Assembly (NCBI GenBank): GCA_946497375.1
Contig: CAMMKE010000043.1
Coordinates: forward strand, 1 to 9,922
DNA length: 9,922 nt
Source: an uncultured Mycoplasmatota bacterium
Lineage (GTDB): Bacteria; Bacillota_I; Bacilli_A; RF39; UBA660
Direction: 5' to 3'
The notes beneath the pieces are model-generated. The model was not told where the DNA came from and did not search any database. It saw only the letters and a list, made by a program, of their open reading frames with translations. The position numbers were made by a program, and so were the translations under genes. Within the stretch, counting starts at the first letter, position 1, and each line of letters opens with the position of its first letter. This document shows, in pieces, positions 1-5,574 of the stretch.

Positions 1-42
1 TTAGTAGCAAGTGTCCTGATTAGAGCAACTGTTTGAATATTG

Positions 43-906
43 TTAAGACACAGTATTATCTAACTTTTTATTATCATCTATATATTGATAATTAAGTTTA
101 TTATCTTTATTAATAACATCTTCACCAAGCTTTTCTTCTATATCTTTTCTCGTATTACTAGCAACTTCACCTCCTGCTTTAGCAATCTTTCTATTTTCAT
201 TTAATCCATAAGGTTTATGTTTCTTAGCAAGCTCACGAGTAGTAATCTCCCCAATATCAGCAAGTAACACCTCAATATCACTCATATTATCTCTTAAAGA
301 TTCTTTTCTAAGCCCTTTAAACTCTTTATATTCTTTAGCAGTCATACCAGACCATTCTTTATAGATGTCATTAGTAAGAATAGCATATTCATAACCCTCA
401 TTAATACCACTTTGTTTCCATAAATCAGTTAATTTATTTCTATCTAATATTCCATTTAATCTAGCTTTAATCCATTTATCATCATAACCACGATTACGAT
501 AGTAATTAATTGCTCTTTTAATAGCAATCTCAGGATCAAAAACTTCATCAATTTTTTCTTTACCTAATTCTGCTAACCATAATTTAAAAGGTTCAGCTTT
601 AGGACTAGGAACAGACTCTATTAATCTTAAAATACCTTTGGTGTCTAAAGTATCTGTATTTCTCATTTTGCCATCTTTAGCTTTTAGTTTCAAACTCCGA
701 CAAATTGTCGGAAGTTGACTTCCTTCATCATTAGTTAATCTTCTTTTAAGAGTGGTCCAATAATCACTAGAATCTTTACTATCGGTTAAAATACTAATAA
801 CATCAACTACACTAAAATAATATTCTTCTTTTTCAGAATCCCATACACTTCTGATTTCCTTTCCTTCAAATAATTTGGTAATTGTTTCTAATTTATTTTG
901 TTTCAT
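43..906 (-). CDS. BRO-N domain protein, phage antirepressor-like
   Basis: A 287-aa protein resembling the BRO-N/antirepressor-like proteins common on Firmicute prophages and integrative elements. Residues about 10-115 form the BRO-N region, with the segment VWDSEKEEYYFSVVDVISIL and later IESVPSPKAEPFKLWLAELG. The C-terminal half (about 125-270) contains the family stretches EYAILTNDIYKEWSGMTAKEYK and GLRKESLRDNMSDIE. BRO-N domains are DNA-binding; the exact role in this subfamily is not known to me and I do not assign one. A start nine codons upstream is possible, but AAGGAAGG at 913-920 sits 6 nt before the ATG at 906, which decides this start. No terminator is visible before the window edge. 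It shares strand and composition with the serine recombinase upstream, which suggests both are cargo of one mobile element. Confidence 0.85.
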   Translation of the reverse strand: MKQNKLETITKLFEGKEIRSVWDSEKEEYYFSVVDVISILTDSKDSSDYWTTLKRRLTNDEGSQLPTICRSLKLKAKDGKMRNTDTLDTKGILRLIESVPSPKAEPFKLWLAELGKEKIDEVFDPEIAIKRAINYYRNRGYDDKWIKARLNGILDRNKLTDLWKQSGINEGYEYAILTNDIYKEWSGMTAKEYKEFKGLRKESLRDNMSDIEVLLADIGEITTRELAKKHKPYGLNENRKIAKAGGEVASNTRKDIEEKLGEDVINKDNKLNYQYIDDNKKLDNTVS

Positions 907-1036
907 AATTTTCCTTCCTTTCTTGATAATCATACTAGTAACTTAAAAACAAAATTGATTTAATAACTTTAAACATATCTTAAATATCATATACATCAGT
1001 ACTATAACATTTACCATTAGCTAATTTTAATTTCAT

Positions 1037-1065
1037 TTAGTCATCTAGTAATACTAGACAACTAA
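1037..1065. promoter_or_regulatory. 14-bp imperfect dyad, possible operator
   Basis: Read on the minus strand, TTAGTTGTCTAGTA and TACTAGATGACTAA face each other around a single central base. They match at 12 of 14 positions, and the inner 7 bp (TCTAGTA/TACTAGA) are perfect. No T-run follows on either strand, so it is not a terminator. It lies about 130 bases upstream of the BRO-N start and could bind a dimeric regulator. Its outer part is also the inverse of sequence at 1128-1137, just before the next dyad. Confidence 0.35.
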
Positions 1066-1131
1066 AAATATCCAGTTTTGTCATTTAAAGCATTATTGAT
1101 ATAATTTCTCTATCTTTTTAAGTCGTATTTT

Positions 1132-1156
1132 AGTTGTACACATTTTGTGTACAACT
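1132..1156. promoter_or_regulatory. Perfect 10-bp inverted repeat, operator or recombination-site candidate
   Basis: AGTTGTACAC and GTGTACAACT are perfect inverted copies separated by ATTTT. Neither side has a terminator T-run. Perfect 10-bp arms with a short AT spacer suit a site for a dimeric DNA-binding protein. Which protein binds it is unknown; the BRO-N protein and the recombinase are the nearest candidates. Confidence 0.45.
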
Positions 1157-1202
1157 GAACATATGGTTCTAGAGAATTTTTCATCTTTAGTATACTTTAT
1201 TG

Positions 1203-1231
1203 TTAACTGCACTAAAATATCGTGCAGTTAA
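1203..1231. repeat. 10-bp inverted repeat, with a third TGCAGTTAA copy at 1408
   Basis: TTAACTGCAC (1203-1212) and GTGCAGTTAA (1222-1231) are perfect inverted copies with a 9-base spacer. TGCAGTTAA recurs at 1408-1416, just beyond the end of the recombinase gene, in direct orientation to the second arm. Three copies in about 200 bases beside a serine recombinase could be recombinase-related, but no crossover core can be identified. Confidence 0.4.
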
Positions 1232-1354
1232 TTTAACTCTCGGATTAATTTGTTTAACACTTAGATATCCATTCCTTTCTTCCAAAATATTCCTTGTTTT
1301 AGATAATCTTCCCAAGTTAACTGGTATATTCAATACAAAAGCACTACTACAATT

Positions 1355-1379
1355 AAAAAACGTGATATCTATCACGCTT
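1355..1379 (-). terminator. Intrinsic terminator of the recombinase operon
   Basis: On the minus strand CGTGAT and ATCACG pair around AGAT. The stem can extend with A-T and G-T pairs to about 9 bp, and it runs directly into six T's (1360-1355). It lies about 50 nt after the recombinase stop codon, where a terminator is expected. Confidence 0.6.
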
Positions 1380-1429
1380 CATCTTTACCATCTCTACTAA
1401 TATAATATGCAGTTAAATCAATTTTTTCT

Positions 1430-2989
1430 TCAAAAATTCCATTTTATTTTTATATTTCTAATATTATCTCTAATTTCACCAACATAAATCTTATCTATAA
1501 ACTCATTAACAATAACTCTATTAAGATTATCTAACTTTTTATATTTAGAGATTATTTCCTCATCAAATTTTTTAATGTTCTCTTTATAAATGCTAATCTT
1601 TTTATTAACAGCATCTAACTGTTTAGAATGTCTAGCTTTATTATCTTCATAATTACTAACTAAACTATTAAACATCTCTAGAGAAACAACACCATTTACT
1701 TTATCTTCATAAAGATTCTTTAAATACTTTTCAGATTCATCTATTTTTTTATTAATGTTAACTAACTCACTTTCTAAAGATATTAATTTTTCTTTATATA
1801 TTTCCTTATATTTTTTATTTACATTTTCTTTTAATAACACATCATCATAAAATTTATCTAATAGTTTATTAATATAAATAAGAACAATACTCTCTAATTT
1901 ATCATATCTAATAGATGACTTATTAGAGCAGATAATATTATTAGAACATACTAAATATTGATGCTTTGAAGAGTTTTTCTTTCTTAAATAATGCTCACAC
2001 TCTAAACAAAAAACTTTACCAGAAAACAAATGAACGGTACTATTACCCCTAGGCTTAGTTCTATTCTTCATCTCAAGTTGTACTTTATTAAAAGTATCTT
2101 CATCAATAATCGCTTCATGAGTATTAGGATAACTTATCCATAAACACTTATCTTTATTAATAATTTTATGATTCTTATAACTAATAGTAGTTCTTTTACC
2201 TTGTACAAGCTTACCTAAATAAACTTCATTTTTAAGTATTATCTTAATAGCATTACTATTCCATTTAATCTCTTCACGTGCTTTATTACTAACAATATTT
2301 AACTTTATCCCTTGTCTATATTTATGAAGTGATGGACTAGGTATGTTTTTATCATTTAAGCATTTAGCAATAGCAGAGTAGCCATAGCCCCTTAAATATA
2401 GATTAAATATATCTTTAACGACTAAACAAGCTACTTCATCAATAACTAACTTATTATTATCAGAACTATCTACTAAATAACCAAAAGGAGCGAAAGGGGA
2501 GATAAACTCACCTTGTTTCATCTTAGAATTAAAAGCACTTCTAATATTATTAGAAACATCCTCTAAATACCATTCATTAACAAGACCATTAATCTGCCTA
2601 GACTTTTTATTACCAGGATTTTCTGTATCAGCATTATCAGATAAACTAATAAATCTAACATTCCACTCTTTAAACTTATTATTAATATATCTCTCTACAA
2701 TCTCCATATCCCTTGAAAATCTAGATTGACTCTTACACAAAACAATATCAATTTTCCCATTTTCACAGTCCTTAATTAATCTTTCAAACTCTGGTCTATA
2801 AGTACCTGCTCCAGATAAATCTTCATCACAGTATTCACCCACTAATTTATAACTAGGGTTATTATTAACAACCTCCATTAACATATGTCTTTGATTTTTA
2901 ATGGATTCACTATCGTCTAATCTATTTAACTTATCTTTATCTTCAATAGAAAGTCTTAAATAAATTGCTACCCTAAAGCCCTCTTTCAT
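1430..2989 (-). CDS. Large serine recombinase (site-specific integrase/transposase)
   Basis: A 519-aa large serine recombinase, an enzyme that cuts and rejoins DNA at att-type sites through a covalent phosphoserine. The N-terminal resolvase domain (about 5-150) has the motif YLRLS with the likely nucleophile Ser14, SIKNQR (29-34), DEDLSG (55-60) and SQSRFSRD (87-94). A 'recombinase' domain follows at about 165-270. A zinc ribbon has Cys328, Cys331, Cys348 and Cys354 (CX2C, then CX5C). A Lys/Glu-rich stretch at about 385-480 should form the coiled coil typical of this family. Length and domain order are complete, so the enzyme looks intact. Its ATG overlaps the stop of the preceding small ORF as ATGA. 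It has only a weak ribosome binding site of its own, suggesting translational coupling. Relatives mobilise ICEs, prophages and Tn4451-type transposons; which type this is cannot be told. Confidence 0.95.
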   Translation of the reverse strand: MKEGFRVAIYLRLSIEDKDKLNRLDDSESIKNQRHMLMEVVNNNPSYKLVGEYCDEDLSGAGTYRPEFERLIKDCENGKIDIVLCKSQSRFSRDMEIVERYINNKFKEWNVRFISLSDNADTENPGNKKSRQINGLVNEWYLEDVSNNIRSAFNSKMKQGEFISPFAPFGYLVDSSDNNKLVIDEVACLVVKDIFNLYLRGYGYSAIAKCLNDKNIPSPSLHKYRQGIKLNIVSNKAREEIKWNSNAIKIILKNEVYLGKLVQGKRTTISYKNHKIINKDKCLWISYPNTHEAIIDEDTFNKVQLEMKNRTKPRGNSTVHLFSGKVFCLECEHYLRKKNSSKHQYLVCSNNIICSNKSSIRYDKLESIVLIYINKLLDKFYDDVLLKENVNKKYKEIYKEKLISLESELVNINKKIDESEKYLKNLYEDKVNGVVSLEMFNSLVSNYEDNKARHSKQLDAVNKKISIYKENIKKFDEEIISKYKKLDNLNRVIVNEFIDKIYVGEIRDNIRNIKIKWNF

Positions 2990-3105
2990 TCTAAATTCAT
3001 CTCAAGAGTAGTAATAATTCTATATAACTTATCATTAATTATTTTTTTTAATTCATCATCACTAATAGATTTATCATATTCTTCTAACACTTTATAAGAA
3101 CACAT
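2986..3105 (-). CDS. Small 39-aa ORF overlapping the recombinase start
   Basis: A 39-codon frame beginning MCSYKVLEEYDKSISDDELK and ending LEMNLE. Its TGA overlaps the recombinase ATG by the ATGA arrangement. It has a strong ribosome binding site, GAGGAG at 3115-3120, though the spacing to the ATG is rather long (9 nt). The recombinase lacks a good site of its own, so translation of this ORF probably delivers ribosomes to it. The product is acidic and likely helical. I do not recognise it. It could be a recombination accessory factor or only a coupling peptide. Confidence 0.7.
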   Translation of the reverse strand: MCSYKVLEEYDKSISDDELKKIINDKLYRIITTLEMNLE

Positions 3106-3108
3106 AAA

Positions 3109-3150
3109 AAATCACTCCTCATTAATCTATATTAAAAAGAGAAGTGATTT
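3109..3150 (-). promoter_or_regulatory. Leader hairpin that hides the ribosome binding site of the small ORF
   Basis: On the minus strand AAATCACTTCTC (3150-3139) and GAGGAGTGATTT (3120-3109) pair over 12 positions, 11 Watson-Crick plus one G-T, around an 18-nt AT-rich loop. The 3' arm contains the GAGGAG Shine-Dalgarno of the small ORF. If folded, it would repress translation of the small ORF and, by coupling, of the recombinase. No ligand or antisense RNA is evident. Confidence 0.45.
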
Positions 3151-3164
3151 AATACTTAAGATTT
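3123..3164. repeat. Direct repeat copy A (42 bases)
   Basis: Matches 3238-3279 in the same orientation at 36 of 42 positions without gaps. The copies flank the strong hairpin at 3172-3225. Copy A includes the 5' arm of the leader hairpin of the recombinase operon. Confidence 0.65.
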
Positions 3165-3170
3165 AATAGA

Positions 3171-3199
3171 ATTTTAAAGAAAAAGCCACCAACAGTCAA
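3171..3199 (-). promoter_or_regulatory. Candidate promoter of the recombinase operon, embedded in a terminator
   Basis: Minus strand TTGACT (3199-3194), a 17-nt spacer and TAAAAT (3176-3171), each 5 of 6 to the sigma-A consensus. The -35 lies in the loop of the preceding terminator and the -10 overlaps its base. Transcription would start near 3164, giving a leader of about 60 nt that includes the SD-hiding hairpin. Confidence 0.45.
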
Positions 3200-3225
3200 T
3201 AGTAATGGTGGCTTTTTCTTTAAAA
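3172..3225 (-). terminator. Strong intrinsic terminator after the two-gene operon
   Basis: A perfect 20-bp inverted repeat (3172-3191 and 3206-3225) around a 14-nt loop, with the GC core GCCACCA/TGGTGGC. Both outer arms are A/T-rich, so a T-run TTTTTCTTT follows the core on either strand and it could work in both directions. It lies about 45 nt after the stop of the 166-aa gene and separates that operon from the recombinase unit. Confidence 0.8.
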
Positions 3226-3237
3226 TGTAATAAAGAC

Positions 3238-3279
3238 TAATCCATATTAATAAAAGAAGCGACTTAATATTTAAGATTT
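3238..3279. repeat. Direct repeat copy B (42 bases)
   Basis: Second copy of the repeat at 3123-3164 (36 of 42 identical). It overlaps the last codons and stop of the 166-aa gene (stop at 3271-3273). Such a pair around a hairpin may be a local duplication or the trace of an insertion. Confidence 0.65.
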
Positions 3280-3771
3280 GTTTTTAATTTTATCTTTCTC
3301 TTCTTCTGTGAATAAAGTACCTGCAAGATATCTTTTTATTGCTAAATTATAAACTTTAGAATCAATTACACCATTTTTAGAAACTAAATGATGTTGCTTT
3401 AAATACTCAATAGTAGCAAGTTTTTCTTCATCAGTAATTTCATGCTCATTATCAGTTCCATATCCAACTATATTTTTAGCATTTAGTATTGATTGAACAT
3501 TAGTTTTTCTGACATTTTTGTTTTTTCTTATAAATCTACTAACAGCTCCAACAATATTGGCATTAGCATTATCACAAGCAAGTTTTTTAAATTCATCAAG
3601 TTCTAATTTAGTCATTAATTTATAATCTAAATAATCAAATTCACGAGTCGTATTATTATCTAAAGGGACTCCATTCATCATATAATCAACAATTCTATCT
3701 ACTCTACTATTTACAATAGCGAAACGAGTACTAGCCAATCTTTGTTTCTTTTCTTCAATTTGTTTTAACAT
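3271..3771 (-). CDS. Unrecognised 166-aa protein
   Basis: A 166-aa soluble protein without signal peptide or membrane segment. I do not recognise the family. The N-terminus (MLKQIEEKKQRL) is charged and helical. The middle is basic (FIRKNKNVRKTNVQ, about 80-93), compatible with nucleic-acid contact but not evidence for it. The C-terminus is mixed-charge and rich in Lys/Glu. The ATG is preceded by AAAGGATG, and this ribosome binding site overlaps the TAA of the upstream 357-aa gene. Only 11 nt separate the two, so they form one operon and are probably co-translated. A terminator follows. The partner is equally unknown, so no function is proposed. Confidence 0.7.
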   Translation of the reverse strand: MLKQIEEKKQRLASTRFAIVNSRVDRIVDYMMNGVPLDNNTTREFDYLDYKLMTKLELDEFKKLACDNANANIVGAVSRFIRKNKNVRKTNVQSILNAKNIVGYGTDNEHEITDEEKLATIEYLKQHHLVSKNGVIDSKVYNLAIKRYLAGTLFTEEEKDKIKNKS

Positions 3772-3782
3772 AACTTCATCCT

Positions 3783-4856
3783 TTAGATAACTAAGACCTT
3801 TTTAAATAAATCAACACTTATATTTTTACTATTACAATATTCTTTAATACTTCTACAATTACTTCTTAAAAATTCTTCATAGTCTACACTCTCGATTAAA
3901 CAATCGATTTCATCTTTTTTATACTTTGCAATAATAGGTTCAAAATCTTTTTCTAAAGAACTATTCGCTTTTTTAAATAAATCTTCTAAACAACTATAGT
4001 ATTTCGTAGAACCAAAAAGCATTAATGATAAATCGTATAAATTACATTGAGTAGTCTTATACAAACCAATTAATTTTTTAATACTTAAATAATCATTTAA
4101 ATCAATTCCATTACATATAGCTTTAATATATTTACTTCCAGATTCACAGTTAAATAACTCTTTAGTTTTCTCATCACCATATATTTTCAACGAATAAGTA
4201 TAGGCTTGACGATAAATCTCATAACGATTATACTTATCACTGAAATAAGCTCCTTGTAAAAAGCCCCAACTCTTTCTCCTTGAACCATTATCCATATATT
4301 CTTTTGACATATAATAATCAAAACTTATTTTTAATTCTTCAATATCCAATTCTCCATATTCATTAAGAAAAGAGTTCTTTCTTTTATTAAATTCAATATC
4401 ATCTCTATACTTGATTAATTTATCCTTAAAATCTCTAGATAAACTTAAATCACTATAAGACTCGCTAATTTCAATATCAGATATCATCTCTCTAATTGTT
4501 CTAATATAACGATATTGATTTTCTTTCTTATCTAAATTATCAAAGTTTATTATATTATAATAATCTGTATAGCACCCATTAGTTTCTTCAACCAACCTAT
4601 TAAATTGTACTAATAATGAATATGGATCATCATATAAATAAAAAATAATAAACATTAAATCTTGCATAGTATTATTAGTATATACTTTAGAATTTAATCC
4701 CTTTTTTATATAAATATCAAACTTATCTAAAAAGACTTTTTTTAAATCCTCATCACTACAATTTAAAAAATACTCAACTGCATCGGCTTCATTAACTCTT
4801 TCAAACTTAGTATTTTCATCAAAAGAAATTATTTTATTAAATTCTCTATTTTCCAT
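3783..4856 (-). CDS. Unrecognised 357-aa protein, first gene of a two-gene operon
   Basis: A 357-aa, probably cytosolic protein rich in Tyr, Asp, Lys and Asn. I do not recognise the family. It appears mostly helical, with no catalytic motif that I can identify. The last 20 or so residues (SIKEYCNSKNISVDLFKKVL, about 336-355) read like a helix-turn-helix, a weak inference. A start 12 codons upstream is possible, but AGAGGGGG just before the ATG at 4856 makes this the better start. The gene has its own consensus promoter about 20 nt upstream of that SD and is followed at 11 nt by the 166-aa gene. No clear terminator separates it from tsaC, so readthrough from thrS-tsaC is also possible. Confidence 0.75.
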   Translation of the reverse strand: MENREFNKIISFDENTKFERVNEADAVEYFLNCSDEDLKKVFLDKFDIYIKKGLNSKVYTNNTMQDLMFIIFYLYDDPYSLLVQFNRLVEETNGCYTDYYNIINFDNLDKKENQYRYIRTIREMISDIEISESYSDLSLSRDFKDKLIKYRDDIEFNKRKNSFLNEYGELDIEELKISFDYYMSKEYMDNGSRRKSWGFLQGAYFSDKYNRYEIYRQAYTYSLKIYGDEKTKELFNCESGSKYIKAICNGIDLNDYLSIKKLIGLYKTTQCNLYDLSLMLFGSTKYYSCLEDLFKKANSSLEKDFEPIIAKYKKDEIDCLIESVDYEEFLRSNCRSIKEYCNSKNISVDLFKKVLVI

Positions 4857-4882
4857 AATTACCCCCTCTTTCAAGAGAACAT

Positions 4883-4911
4883 ATAATATCATATTTAATT
4901 ATTTTTGTCAA
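4883..4911 (-). promoter_or_regulatory. Consensus extended -10 promoter of the two-gene operon
   Basis: Minus strand TTGACA (4911-4906), 17-nt spacer, TATTAT (4888-4883) with TG one base before the -10. Transcription would start near 4875, about 20 nt before the start codon. It is 24 of 29 identical to the thrS promoter at 7589-7617. Confidence 0.85.
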
Positions 4912-4939
4912 GAATAAGATACATGTAAGCTGCTATAGG

Positions 4940-5554
4940 TTATTTATTGACAACCTTTATAATCTCATCTTCACTAATAGGACCTTGTCTTTGGATCTTT
5001 ATATCATTACCTTTGAGGTCAACAATAGTACTAGCTTTTCCAAAAGATACATCACCCATAACCATTCCATCAAGAGTAGGGCATTCTATCTCTATTTCAT
5101 CTAAAGTTTTACATACATCCTTACCAGATTTATTAGCACTCGTTAAAAACAAAGGACTACCAACTTCTTTAATTAATTCTTTTAAAAATGGAGTAGGAGC
5201 CATTCTAATAGCAAGTTCATCTGTCTCTCTTGTACCGGCATTATTAATATATGAAAAGGCATCAGGTCTTTTATTTAAGACTAAAGTAAGAGGACCAGGC
5301 ATAAAAGCTTTAATTAACTTAAGAGTGTTCTCATCAACAATGGCAATACTTTCAATTTGTTCTAAATCTTTACAAAGAACAGGAAAAGACTTAGTAGCAG
5401 GACGATGTTTAACCTTTACAAGATTTCGATAAGCCTTACTAGAATTAATCCTAGCACATATTCCATAAACAGTATCAGTAGGAACACTAATAACACCATC
5501 ATTTTTAAGAACAGTTGCAACTTCTTCTATTTCACTTTGTTTATATCGCCTCAT
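4940..5554 (-). CDS. tsaC: Threonylcarbamoyl-AMP synthase (TsaC/YrdC/YwlC)
   Basis: A 204-aa enzyme that makes L-threonylcarbamoyl-adenylate from threonine, bicarbonate and ATP. This is the first step of t6A formation at position 37 of ANN-decoding tRNAs. The YrdC domain is complete: PTDTVYG (25-31), KHRP (49-52), PGPLT (86-90), AIRMAP (115-120), TSANKSG (138-144) and STIVDL (175-180). It is the short TsaC form without the extra C-terminal Sua5 domain. A GTG three codons upstream is in frame, but AGAGGTGG (5560-5567) overlaps it and is correctly spaced for the ATG at 5554, which I chose. It follows thrS after 20 nt in the same operon. Both gene products use threonine, so control by the upstream T-box would tie t6A supply to threonine availability. 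The other t6A genes (tsaB, tsaD, tsaE) are not in the window. Confidence 0.95.
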   Translation of the reverse strand: MRRYKQSEIEEVATVLKNDGVISVPTDTVYGICARINSSKAYRNLVKVKHRPATKSFPVLCKDLEQIESIAIVDENTLKLIKAFMPGPLTLVLNKRPDAFSYINNAGTRETDELAIRMAPTPFLKELIKEVGSPLFLTSANKSGKDVCKTLDEIEIECPTLDGMVMGDVSFGKASTIVDLKGNDIKIQRQGPISEDEIIKVVNK

Positions 5555-5574
5555 TACATCCACCTCTATTAGTA

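Larger units (their letters stand above)
907..1354. other. Non-coding stretch rich in dyad symmetry
   Basis: About 450 bases between the BRO-N gene and the end of the recombinase transcription unit. No ORF here has both a ribosome binding site and a recognisable product. Short frames at 1187-1375 (minus), 1200-1400 (plus) and 980-1036 (minus) lack convincing signals. The stretch contains three separate inverted repeats, listed individually. I see no clear -35/-10 pair for the BRO-N gene. A regulatory region, recombination site or decayed gene are all possible. Confidence 0.6.

Noticed and set aside
1..42. Left edge, including a possible stop codon TTA at position 1
   Set aside because: Too short to support any gene, terminator or attachment site.
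980..1036. 18-codon minus-strand frame (MKLKLANGKCYSTDVYDI) upstream of the BRO-N gene
   Set aside because: No Shine-Dalgarno or promoter, and too short to distinguish from chance.
1156..1171. TGAACATATGGTTCT, similar to an ArsR/CzrA operator
   Set aside because: One extra base breaks the symmetry, the arms are only 4 bp, and no metal gene is nearby.
1187..1400. Overlapping short ORFs on both strands (62 aa minus, 66 aa plus)
   Set aside because: Neither has a ribosome binding site or recognisable product, they overlap on opposite strands, and they include the inverted repeat at 1203-1231 and the terminator at 1355-1379.
4947..5432. 161-aa plus-strand ORF opposite tsaC
   Set aside because: Antisense shadow of a gene with full YrdC motifs; no start signals of its own.
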